Part shown: piece by piece, positions 1-6,969 of the stretch | Layout: the number at the start of each line of letters is the position of its first letter | Numbering within the stretch: position 1 is the first letter of the stretch | Source of the DNA: Bdellovibrionales bacterium | GTDB taxonomy: Bacteria; Bdellovibrionota; Bdellovibrionia; Bdellovibrionales; JAMPXM01 | DNA: 9,697 nucleotides | Assembly: GCA_005793615.1 (NCBI GenBank) | Contig: SXRI01000190.1 | Span: forward strand, 1 to 9,697 | Direction of reading: 5' to 3' | Made by a program: the position numbers and the translations under genes | Notes under the pieces: generated by a model | Told to the model about the DNA's origin: nothing | The model's database searches: none | The model's input: the letters and a program-made list of their open reading frames with translations, nothing else

Positions 1-1
1 C

Positions 2-124
2 AAGAAAATGGCCTACGGATACTCAAATAAGACGTCTTTTTTACGAAAGATCCTGCAACGATGCGGATTTCTCAATCACCAACATATTCGAACTGATGAC
101 CTGTTTTACTGTGTCACCCCGTGA
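2..124 (+). CDS. C-terminal fragment of an unidentified protein
   Basis: A frame is open from the left edge of the window to a TGA at 122-124, giving 40 residues. They include MAYGYSNKTSFLRKILQRCG, followed by F and a tail ending DLFYCVTP. The mixture of helix-forming and beta-type residues looks like ordinary protein. The 'L..iL..cGF' helix followed by a closing strand recalls the C-terminal edge of class I SAM-dependent methyltransferases, but this is only a resemblance. An ATG lies at 8-10 without a visible ribosome site, so the true start is most likely outside the window. There is no strong terminator hairpin with a T-tract right after the stop. It could be a chance open frame, since 40 codons is short. 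Confidence 0.42.
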   Translation, partial: KKMAYGYSNKTSFLRKILQRCGFLNHQHIRTDDLFYCVTP

Positions 125-282
125 AAAGTTGGAGAGGGTGCCCCGACCATTATCAAAGTGTGAACAGGTGAAAAGATCTTGTGCAGCTATCGATCTTTAG
201 AACAGCAAGGTTCGTTTATGACAGGCATGGATATTGGAACAAGTAGCATGGGACGCTAATTGGGTTACAGGGAGAACGTAAA
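125..282 (+). promoter_or_regulatory. Upstream region of the His/Asp-rich secreted protein gene
   Basis: This 158-nt non-coding stretch precedes the gene starting at 283. A weak sigma-70-like pair is present: TTGGAG at 129-134 and TATCAA at 151-156, spaced 16 nt. A second poor candidate is TTGGAA at 234-239 with TAATTG at 257-262, spaced 17 nt. If the first is used, the mRNA leader is about 120 nt long and contains the inverted repeat at 172-198. A ribosome site, GGGAG at 270-274, lies 8 nt before the ATG and supports that start. The octamer GTGAAAAG occurs twice, at 121-128 and 168-175. Promoter assignment is a guess; the ribosome site is clear. Confidence 0.3.
172..198. repeat. Inverted repeat AAAGATC / GATCTTT
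   Basis: Perfect 7-bp arms at 172-178 and 192-198 are separated by 13 nt. The repeat lies about 85 nt upstream of the start codon at 283, in the presumed leader or promoter. It could be a regulator-binding dyad or an RNA hairpin, or chance. There is no following T-tract, so it is not a terminator. Confidence 0.25.
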
Positions 283-1617
283 ATGAAGACAATTAAAGCC
301 GTACTTCTCAATAATCGAGCATTACTCGTAAATCTTGTTTCACAAAAGGCTACCTACCAAAAGGCAGTCATCGCCAGTTCGGTGTTACTCTGTCTCGGAA
401 TGGGACAGAACTGCGCGCCGGCGCAGTTCTCGGCAGCCAATGAACCCGGAATGCCCACAAGTATTGCTGGCGTAGAAAATACGGCTGCCGTAGATTCCGC
501 AGCAGGCTATACAGAGCCAACAGCTCAGCCTCTGCAGGTGACTTATGTGACTCCTGAAGTTCCTGGACTCATTGAACCGTCTGTTGAGCCATTTGGCGTC
601 GCGAGCTCGGCACCTGAGTCCAGCGGGACTGTTCAGGAGTTCGGTGGTACCGAAGCGGCTGTTGCCGCCGTCGGTTTTAGTGAGCCGCCCGTACAAATCA
701 GCGCCCCTCCGGTGGCACTGCCAACAATACCAGTTGTTGTGACGGAAGTTCCGCAAGCTCCTGAAGCGTCAGCACTCGTTCCACCTGTGTTCATTGTGGA
801 GCAGCCGCCACAGGAACAGTCTCAGCAAAAAGTTGAAGAGCCGGTGTCACAACCGAGCGAGCCGGGAAAAGAGTTAGTGGCTGAAAATCCACCACCCGCA
901 GTTGACCAAACAGAGTCTACCGAAAAGGCGCAGGATCCAGCGACAGAGCCCAGTAAAAAGCCTGACGTCGCAGTTGTTGTTCCGCCGACGCCGGTTGCTG
1001 ATCCCGTCGAGACTGAAGTCACGGCACTTCCTGATTCCGAGGTCGATGTTTGCATGGATATCAGCAAGATCGATCACAATAAACGCGATCGCACTATGTC
1101 GCGTAGGAGCGATGACGATGATCACGATGATGATCACGCCGATGGCGACGACGATCATGATGAACATAAAGGCCACGAACATCAAACCGTCGACAAGAAT
1201 GACTCGGGCAAAGGACATAAGTGCAGCAAAAACAAGAGTTCCGAGAGTGAGAAGAAGCATGGCCATGTCGCGGTGATTATTTGTCATAAAGGAAAGACCC
1301 TGACAGTTGATATCCAGGGTGCACTCAATGGCCATACCAAACACGGTGATTATCTCGGACCGTGCGGCCAGCCCGCAGTCGCTCAATGTAAGTCCAAGCT
1401 CGAAGAGAGAGAAAAGAAAGAGAAGCATCATGATAGCAAAGGGGACGAGCACCATGTTGGCCATAACAACGATCATGACGACGAAAATCATTCCGCTCGG
1501 CACGAATCAGCTAAAGAACATCGTGATGGCGACGGATGCAAAAACAGCAAAGATCATGACGAGCACATGAAAAAGCGCGCTTCAAGTGATTCCAAGAAAG
1601 AGTCAAAGCGTAGCTAA
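283..1617 (+). CDS. Exported Pro-rich / Asp-His-rich protein with a Cys-His 'HGD' motif
   Basis: 444 residues of unknown function. After a long basic n-region, a hydrophobic stretch (about 28-42) followed by NCAPA looks like an export signal. Cleavage could follow APA, or Cys44 could be lipidated, but GQNC is a poor lipobox. Residues 50-255 are rich in Pro, Val, Glu and Ala, like an extended stalk. Residues 276-300 and about 381-429 are Asp/His-rich with Lys and Glu. Between them lies ICHKGKT at 333-339, then H351, H354-G-D and LGPC ending at C361. This resembles a small Cys/His motif (ICH...AH..HGD.LG.C) that I recall from other secreted bacterial proteins. Metal binding by the His/Asp/Cys residues is inference. 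The start has a good ribosome site (GGGAG, 8 nt away). The following gene starts 45 nt downstream, suggesting an operon. The gene is biased by low complexity but not obviously foreign. Confidence 0.85.
   Translation: MKTIKAVLLNNRALLVNLVSQKATYQKAVIASSVLLCLGMGQNCAPAQFSAANEPGMPTSIAGVENTAAVDSAAGYTEPTAQPLQVTYVTPEVPGLIEPSVEPFGVASSAPESSGTVQEFGGTEAAVAAVGFSEPPVQISAPPVALPTIPVVVTEVPQAPEASALVPPVFIVEQPPQEQSQQKVEEPVSQPSEPGKELVAENPPPAVDQTESTEKAQDPATEPSKKPDVAVVVPPTPVADPVETEVTALPDSEVDVCMDISKIDHNKRDRTMSRRSDDDDHDDDHADGDDDHDEHKGHEHQTVDKNDSGKGHKCSKNKSSESEKKHGHVAVIICHKGKTLTVDIQGALNGHTKHGDYLGPCGQPAVAQCKSKLEEREKKEKHHDSKGDEHHVGHNNDHDDENHSARHESAKEHRDGDGCKNSKDHDEHMKKRASSDSKKESKRS
1108..1182 (+). repeat. Asp/His-coding low-complexity repeat
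   Basis: Tandem-like GAT/GAC and CAT/CAC codons encode residues 276-300 of the preceding gene. GATGATCACG occurs at 1117-1126 and again at 1129-1138, a 12-nt periodicity. Such tracts can expand or contract by slippage. The second His-rich stretch, at about 1423-1569, is less regular. Confidence 0.6.
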
Positions 1618-1662
1618 TTGAGGAACGCAGGCGGCAGAGCTGAGAAAATAACGGGGGTGGCG

Positions 1663-2157
1663 GTGGAGTTCTTAAGGCAGATAAGTCCTGAAATGCGGCG
1701 CAAGATCAATATCGGCTTACTTGTTTTTACGGGTTTACAGTTTTTCACCATTTTTGTTTTGAGCACATTTTTTTCAGAACCCTCGGCGCCGCCCAGAACT
1801 CAACAGATTTCCAATGCGGATCTTCAGCGTTCGTTGGATCCGGCGGCGATATTGAAACAGGGAAGGGAAGCTGCGCCCAGTCCAAAGCCGGAAAAAATAG
1901 CGCCACCTAAAGCGACCCCGAAAGGTGACACCGCAAAAATCAAGACTTCAAAGCGAGTCAAGATTGCAGATCGTGCCAATCGTTTGCCAGCGGCACAAGC
2001 CGCCAAGATGGCGCGTCTCGCGAGGACGGTAAAAACACTACCGCCACTCAAGGTCAGCAAACAAACTCGTCATCAATTGCCTTCCTCTAAGGGTAGGGAG
2101 AACTGGAAGGTCGTTGCCAAGGCTCCGACCTCCGAGGGCAAATCCCGCTCAAACTGA
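1663..2157 (+). CDS. Small single-pass membrane protein with Lys/Pro-rich tail
   Basis: Unrecognised. From the GTG at 1663 it has 164 residues. RRK at 12-14 is followed by a transmembrane helix (about 15-37, INIGLLVFTGLQFF...), then a long tail rich in Lys, Arg, Pro, Ala and Ser. The positive-inside rule suggests a cytoplasmic N-terminus and a tail outside the inner membrane. The tail is hydrophilic, cationic and probably disordered. The frame is open back to a TTG at 1618, directly abutting the previous stop, and an ATG exists at 1693. I prefer 1663 because GGGGGTG at 1653-1659 can pair with the 16S tail, with G-U wobble, at suitable spacing; the ATG has no good ribosome site. It probably forms an operon with the secreted protein upstream. 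It overlaps the convergent RND pump gene by 9 nt at the 3' end. The tail recalls TonB- or anchor-like linkers in composition only. Confidence 0.7.
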   Translation: MEFLRQISPEMRRKINIGLLVFTGLQFFTIFVLSTFFSEPSAPPRTQQISNADLQRSLDPAAILKQGREAAPSPKPEKIAPPKATPKGDTAKIKTSKRVKIADRANRLPAAQAAKMARLARTVKTLPPLKVSKQTRHQLPSSKGRENWKVVAKAPTSEGKSRSN

Positions 2158-5100
2158 ATCGATATCGACCTTCAGTTCTTCATTGATTTCCGCAATCGCA
2201 TCAGCGCTCATGAACAGACGCTGAAGCACGCCCGCAATCCATTCGCGGAAGCTGTCGATATACGCATAAGCTGCCGGCACCACTAGTAGCGTGAGAATGG
2301 TTGAACTGACGAGGCCGCCGACAATGGCCACGCCCATCGAGGTGCGCTGCTTTGAGGCTTCATTTAGTCCAATCGCGATCGGGATGGTGCCGGCGATGAG
2401 CGCCATGGTGGTCATGAGGATCGGACGCAAACGGATTTTGCCGGCACGAATAATGGCCGTCTTGCGATCCACACCTTTTGCGACCTGTTGGTGAGCGTAA
2501 TCGACCAAGAGGATCGAGTTCTTGGTGGCTACTCCTAACAACATGACGATGCCGATCATCGAGAAAATGTTCAGGGATTCGCCTGCTGCCGCAAGGCCCA
2601 CAATGCTGCCGCAGACGGCGAGTGGCAGCGCCAGCATGATGGTAAACGGCGTGATGAATGACTCGTACAAGGATGCGAGTACAAGAAGTATGAATAAAAC
2701 GCCTGCGCCCATGGCGAAGACGATGGATTCCTGCAGTTCCTTAAAGTTTTCGGCTTGACCGATGAAATCAAAACTCATGTCTGTGTTCAGATTTTTCTCA
2801 GCCCGGGCGAGTTCGAAAGATTGTGGCGCGATACTAGCGGAGCCACTGGTGGGCGGAAGTTTTAGATCACGGATAAGAATCGCAGCGACTTCGTTCATCA
2901 AATCCCCGAGTCCAGCTCCAGGGGCGATGTCGGCCTCGATTTGTACCAGTCGTCGACGGTCTTGGCGCGAGATCTTTGACGGACCCTCGGTCGAAAGCGG
3001 TGTTGAGACGTCGTTAAGACGAACAAGTGAATTGTTGACGTTCGGGACCCATGTCGTCGGGAAATTGGATCTAAGATTTCTTTGCGCTTCTTCGAGGCGA
3101 ACGCGAACATCGTACTCAATGCCTTTTTCGCGAAACTTCGCGGCCACCATGCCTTCGATCTGGGTGCGTAGATCGAGTCCCATGGCCGGGATCGAGACAC
3201 CTAACATCTGCGTGCGTGCTTTATCGGGGATAACCTGAAACTCGGGCTTTCCCGGTCGGAAGCTCACATCGACGTCTTTCAAGCCTTTGACCTTTTGTAA
3301 GCGCGCCAAAACGGCAAGCCCTGTTTTTTCAAGTGCCTCCTGGTCGTCGCCGCTGATTTTTAGAGTGAAGGGTCGCATCCCGCCGCCAACGGCGTCGAAA
3401 TCCTTCACCTTCGGATTGAGTGCGGCGAAGGGTTTGAGTTGCTCGCGTAAGCGTTCTTTGAATTGGCTGGTGTTGACATCGCGATTTTTGCGGGCGATGA
3501 GGCGTACGTAAAATTCGGCGTGGTTCGGATCACCATCGCGTTTGCCGACGGTCAATGCCGAGACTTCGACTTCACGGTTAGAGCGGATGAGTTTATCGAC
3601 CAAAAGCGCGTTTTCGCTCATGCCCTGGAGATTGGTGCCTGGTGGCATATCGATAGCGAGTGAAAATTCGCCGGCATCCTGTTGCGGCAAAAAGGTATTG
3701 GGCACATATCTGCCGGCCGACATGCAAAGTAGAAAGATCACGAGGCTGGAAAACCCGAGAGCCAGCGGGCCCCACCAACGCTTCAAGACCGCGGTGAGAA
3801 AACGCTCATAGATAACTTCAAGCCAATCCTGAAAACGTGAGAACCAGCGCAGAACAACGCCAATGGTGTTGTCATTGAGTGCCTGGAGTAACCCGATGAA
3901 CGGGTTTTTACTGCGAGGTGATTTGTGGGTGGTGCCGGCAAAATAGGCCGAAAGCATCGGTGCGATCGTCAGGGCATCAAAGAGCGAGATCGCCATGGCA
4001 AAGCAAATCGTCAACCCAAACTGCTTAAAGAACTGCCCGACCACTCCCTTAAGAAATCCAAGCGGACCAAAGACTGCGATGACAGTGAGTGTGGTTGCGA
4101 TCACTGCGAGCCGAACCTCCGCGGTTCCATTTCTCGCGGCCTGAATGGGCTTTTCTCCCAGTTCGATATGACGGAAAATATTTTCGCGCACCACGATCGC
4201 GTCATCGATTAAGAGTCCCACTGATAGTGACAGCGCCAAAAGGGTCATGATGTTGATAGTGAATCCGGCCATCGCCATAAGGATGAAGGCGCCGATAAGA
4301 CTATTCGGCAGCGCCAGTCCGGTGATGATCGTTGAGCGGCCGTTGCCGAGGAAGAGAAAAACAACGAAGACCGCAAGGCCGACGCCAATGAGAATTGATT
4401 CCTTGACGTCATCGACATTGGCTTGAATCCAGACCGAGCCATCGCGGACAACGCTGACTTCAGGTTTTCCCGGCAAGTCTTTGATTTGCGTGTTGATTTG
4501 TTTAACCCGTTCAAGGAGTCCGTGAACGACCGCGATGGTGTTCGATCCTGATTGGCGAAAGGCATAGAGGAAAAGTGAATTATTGCCGTTGATATAGGCA
4601 CGTGAAGTTTCGTCTTCGAGTGTGTCTTCGATGCGCCCGACATCAGAAATACGTACCGGAACGTCGCCGCCAAAGAAGGTCAGAATCAGCGAGCGGAGGT
4701 CATTGATCGATTGGAACTGGCCCACGGTTCGAAAAACGGTTTCCGTCTGGCCTTCGGACTTTTTGCCGGCCGGAATATCTTCGCCAGCACCGGCCAAGCG
4801 CGCGGCGACTTGGCTTGCCGAGATTTCGTGACGTTTGAGTTTAAAACGATCGAGTTGTACCTGGATCTCGCGTTTACGGCCGCCGAGAATGTTGACGAGA
4901 CCAACGCGGTTCACTTGTTCGAGGCGAGGTTTGATGCGTTCGTTGGCCAAGTCGAAGAGTTCCGCCGGAGGCAGATCCGCCTTTACCGCAAGAATGAGCA
5001 CCGGCATATCCGACGGATCGATACGCCGAATCGTGGGTTCCTTGATATCGCTTGGAAGTTTCATTTTGGTGGCGCCGACGCGATCTCGAATCTGTTGCTC

Positions 5101-5412
5101 AGCGAACTTCACGTCGGTTTCAAGCGAGAATTCCGCGACGACAATCGACACGCCCTCTTGGTTGGTGGACGAAAGGCGCTTGATACCCGATAGGGTCGAG
5201 AGCTCGTCCTCGAGCGGTTTGGACACAAGAGTTTCGACTTCCTTTGGCCCCGCACCTGGGTAGGCGGTGGTGACGACAACGACAGGAAAGGTGACGTCAG
5301 GAAAGAGATCGACACCGAGTCTCGACATCGACATGAGCCCGGCGATCAAGCTCAAGAGAACAACGCAGGTCATGAATATCGGCCGGCGAATGGAGAGATC
5401 AGCGAGATTCAT
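2149..5412 (-). CDS. RND multidrug efflux pump, HAE1/AcrB-type inner-membrane transporter
   Basis: 1087 residues, close to the usual 1020-1050 of AcrB-type pumps plus a short C-terminal extension. It exchanges protons for drugs or amphiphiles across the inner membrane and normally docks with a TolC channel. The N-terminus MNLADLSIRRPIF followed by a membrane helix is typical. Both halves have the large periplasmic loop (about 31-335 and 570-890) followed by six-helix bundles. The proton-relay acidic pair is in GLLIDDAIVV (D403, D404), and the matching lysine is in GVATKNSILLVDYA (K964). The ID-D form fits HAE-type rather than heavy-metal (HME) pumps. The repeated RP motif near 997 (LRPILMTTMAL) is also typical. 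The ATG at 5410-5412 has GGAG 6 nt upstream. Its start overlaps the end of the tolC-like gene by 14 nt, indicating coupled translation. Its substrate cannot be told from sequence. Confidence 0.95.
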   Translation of the reverse strand: MNLADLSIRRPIFMTCVVLLSLIAGLMSMSRLGVDLFPDVTFPVVVVTTAYPGAGPKEVETLVSKPLEDELSTLSGIKRLSSTNQEGVSIVVAEFSLETDVKFAEQQIRDRVGATKMKLPSDIKEPTIRRIDPSDMPVLILAVKADLPPAELFDLANERIKPRLEQVNRVGLVNILGGRKREIQVQLDRFKLKRHEISASQVAARLAGAGEDIPAGKKSEGQTETVFRTVGQFQSINDLRSLILTFFGGDVPVRISDVGRIEDTLEDETSRAYINGNNSLFLYAFRQSGSNTIAVVHGLLERVKQINTQIKDLPGKPEVSVVRDGSVWIQANVDDVKESILIGVGLAVFVVFLFLGNGRSTIITGLALPNSLIGAFILMAMAGFTINIMTLLALSLSVGLLIDDAIVVRENIFRHIELGEKPIQAARNGTAEVRLAVIATTLTVIAVFGPLGFLKGVVGQFFKQFGLTICFAMAISLFDALTIAPMLSAYFAGTTHKSPRSKNPFIGLLQALNDNTIGVVLRWFSRFQDWLEVIYERFLTAVLKRWWGPLALGFSSLVIFLLCMSAGRYVPNTFLPQQDAGEFSLAIDMPPGTNLQGMSENALLVDKLIRSNREVEVSALTVGKRDGDPNHAEFYVRLIARKNRDVNTSQFKERLREQLKPFAALNPKVKDFDAVGGGMRPFTLKISGDDQEALEKTGLAVLARLQKVKGLKDVDVSFRPGKPEFQVIPDKARTQMLGVSIPAMGLDLRTQIEGMVAAKFREKGIEYDVRVRLEEAQRNLRSNFPTTWVPNVNNSLVRLNDVSTPLSTEGPSKISRQDRRRLVQIEADIAPGAGLGDLMNEVAAILIRDLKLPPTSGSASIAPQSFELARAEKNLNTDMSFDFIGQAENFKELQESIVFAMGAGVLFILLVLASLYESFITPFTIMLALPLAVCGSIVGLAAAGESLNIFSMIGIVMLLGVATKNSILLVDYAHQQVAKGVDRKTAIIRAGKIRLRPILMTTMALIAGTIPIAIGLNEASKQRTSMGVAIVGGLVSSTILTLLVVPAAYAYIDSFREWIAGVLQRLFMSADAIAEINEELKVDIDSV
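2152..2177. terminator. Hairpin at the convergent gene junction, possible bidirectional terminator
   Basis: Perfect arms AACTGAA (2152-2158) and TTCAGTT (2171-2177) enclose the palindrome TCGATATCGA (2159-2168) plus CC. The whole can fold into a stem of about 10 bp with a small bulge. It covers the stop codon of the plus-strand membrane protein and the last codons of the minus-strand pump. There is no long T-run on either side, so an intrinsic terminator is uncertain. It could instead protect 3' ends or be codon chance. Confidence 0.35.
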
Positions 5413-6820
5413 AGGAAACTCCGTATAGCTTCATTTGTGCATTCAAAGTCAGGAGTTCGGCCAGGGTTTTAAGGCGACCGAGTTGCGCGTTTTCATAATC
5501 GTTTTCGAAAAACAAGACCTGCTGGAGAGTCGATCTACCGCGGGCGTGGCGTTCGCGCTCAAAATCGAGTTTTTCTTTCTGAGTTTTCTCTAGCTCGGTC
5601 ACCAGGCGAAAGCGTTCTTTGACGTCGCGAAAGCGAGCCGCGAGATCCTGCCAATCGCGCTCCTCTTCGAAGACTTTGCGCTGATATTGCCAGTCGGCAG
5701 CTCGTGCTTCGGCAGCGTAACCCTGGCGAGCATCGGAGAGTGTTCCGAGGTTGAGGGGTGCAGAAAACTTAACGCCGACAACCGACTGCGGCCGGGCCGA
5801 GATCGGCATCAGCAGTGCCAGGGCTCCTGTGGGTGCAGTTGGATCCGTTAACAAGGCAGAACCGTAAAGCTCCAGCGTGGCTTTGTTTTTCTCCCGTCCG
5901 AGTTCAGCGCTCGCCGCCGAGGCTCGTGCTTGGTATTCGGCGGCACGTACGTCATCTCGCTGCGTGGTTCGTGCCGGTGCGCTCATGCGCGCGATGAGAT
6001 CGGGATTCAATACAGCCAGACTCTCTCCGACCTGATCGCCAAGGCTTCCGCGAGAGCTGTTAAAGGCTAGCCGGGCTGAACGTTCTTCGTCTTCACTCGT
6101 GCGTAAATCCAAACGACGTGCCTGGAGATTGGTTGTAGCTTGCAGTGTTTCGGAGCGATCAACAAGTTGTAGACGGACGCGCCGAGTAGTCCAGTCGAAT
6201 ATTTTTTGGGCTCTTGCGAGGGCCTCTTTCTGCATAGACACCATCTCTCGTGCGAGTGCGAGCCGCCAATAATTGACTTCCGCCTCAAGGAGCATTGATT
6301 TGCTTGCAAAGCTCTGCGCGAAGGTTTTAGCGAGGGCGCCAGATTCAATTAAATTTGTTTGATTTCGAATCTCCGAGCCGAAGAGATTGCGCATCAGTGA
6401 GGCCGAGACATCCAGTTGATAATAGCCGGTGTTGTAGTCGAAGGAACCGGGGACCGAGAGGTAGTTATAGGTCATCTTGCCATTAATGCCCACTTTACTG
6501 GCTTGGCTGACGCCGAGTGAGTAGGTTTGCATCGCAAAATGCTGGTCGGGAGCGAGTGGGTTGGAGCGTCCCTCGGAGACCGCGTTAACTCCGCCGATCA
6601 GAGTGGGCGCATAGATGGTCGACGCTTCGCCGGAGTAAAGTTTGGCGCCGTGAGCTATCTGGGCCGCCGCGCGAAGCCCAAGATGTTTTGAGCTCACTTG
6701 TTCAAGGTAATCCTCGAGCGCGAGAGGCGCAGCATTGGCCGCCGTTGGCGCGGTGGTAGTGGCTGCGGTAGTGATCATGACAAGCGTGAAGAGGCGGCAG
6801 AGAAAAGTAGCAGGGTTCAT
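5399..6820 (-). CDS. TolC-family outer-membrane efflux protein
   Basis: 473 residues, the usual size for the family. A signal peptide is visible (MNPATFLCRLFTLVMITTA..., probable cleavage after ANA near residue 30). The mature N-terminus APLALEDYLEQV matches the usual start of outer-membrane efflux proteins. Two long coiled-coil stretches (about 180-255 and 375-465), including a late Gly-rich turn (ERHARGRSTLQQVLFFENDY), correspond to the two helical hairpins. Segments near 70-145 and 315-360 look like the beta-strands that form the barrel (GGVNAVSEG, TLELYGSALL). It should form a trimer giving the RND pump an exit duct. GGAG lies 9 nt before the ATG at 6818-6820. That ATG overlaps the stop codon of the displaced tetR tail as ATGA. 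It is followed by the RND gene with a 14-nt overlap, so the two are certainly cotranscribed. Confidence 0.92.
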   Translation of the reverse strand: MNPATFLCRLFTLVMITTAATTTAPTAANAAPLALEDYLEQVSSKHLGLRAAAQIAHGAKLYSGEASTIYAPTLIGGVNAVSEGRSNPLAPDQHFAMQTYSLGVSQASKVGINGKMTYNYLSVPGSFDYNTGYYQLDVSASLMRNLFGSEIRNQTNLIESGALAKTFAQSFASKSMLLEAEVNYWRLALAREMVSMQKEALARAQKIFDWTTRRVRLQLVDRSETLQATTNLQARRLDLRTSEDEERSARLAFNSSRGSLGDQVGESLAVLNPDLIARMSAPARTTQRDDVRAAEYQARASAASAELGREKNKATLELYGSALLTDPTAPTGALALLMPISARPQSVVGVKFSAPLNLGTLSDARQGYAAEARAADWQYQRKVFEEERDWQDLAARFRDVKERFRLVTELEKTQKEKLDFERERHARGRSTLQQVLFFENDYENAQLGRLKTLAELLTLNAQMKLYGVSYESR

Positions 6821-6969
6821 TTCACATGGCTCCGGATAATACCTTTAGTGTAGTTATCAACCCAATGATCGACGACAGTGATTCGAAACGTAGATTTATC
6901 AATCGTGCGCCGTCCGAGTCGCTCGGCCAACTCCTGTGAGCGCACCAGATGCATGAGACTTCCGAACAT
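6817..6969 (-). pseudogene. Displaced C-terminal part of the TetR regulator (-1 frame)
   Basis: An open frame starts at ATG 6967-6969, overlapping the TGA of the main tetR frame as TGATG, and runs 50 residues to TGA 6817-6819. Its sequence begins MFGSLMHLVRSQELAERLG and continues with an amphipathic helix (VVDHWVDNYTKGIIRS). This is just how TetR ligand domains end: a hydrophobic dimer helix, then a last helix with a '..GI' turn. Reading one base back after codon ATC joins the parts as EISAI-L-MFGSL. The stop overlaps the tolC start (ATGA), the expected arrangement for an intact operon gene. So this is coding DNA of the regulator and not a spacer. Whether it is translated, by reinitiation at TGATG or by frameshift, is unknown. 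Confidence 0.8.

Noticed and set aside
1108..1182. Repeat tract as a CRISPR or mobile-element repeat
   Set aside because: The periodicity is that of Asp/His codons within one open frame, with no spacers or inverted ends.
874..1503. A 209-codon minus-strand open frame encoding a very hydrophobic, Ile/Val/Met-rich 'membrane protein'
   Set aside because: It is the antisense of the Asp/His-rich gene. GAT/GAC read backwards gives ATC/GTC (Ile/Val), and CAT/CAC gives ATG/GTG (Met/Val), so the hydrophobicity is an artefact.
1663..2157. The small membrane protein as the missing periplasmic adaptor of the RND pump
   Set aside because: It is on the opposite strand, too short, and lacks the coiled-coil and lipoyl/beta-barrel segments of membrane-fusion proteins.
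4711..5193. A 160-codon plus-strand open frame opposite the RND gene
   Set aside because: It lies wholly within a confidently identified pump gene, and its translation has no recognisable pattern.
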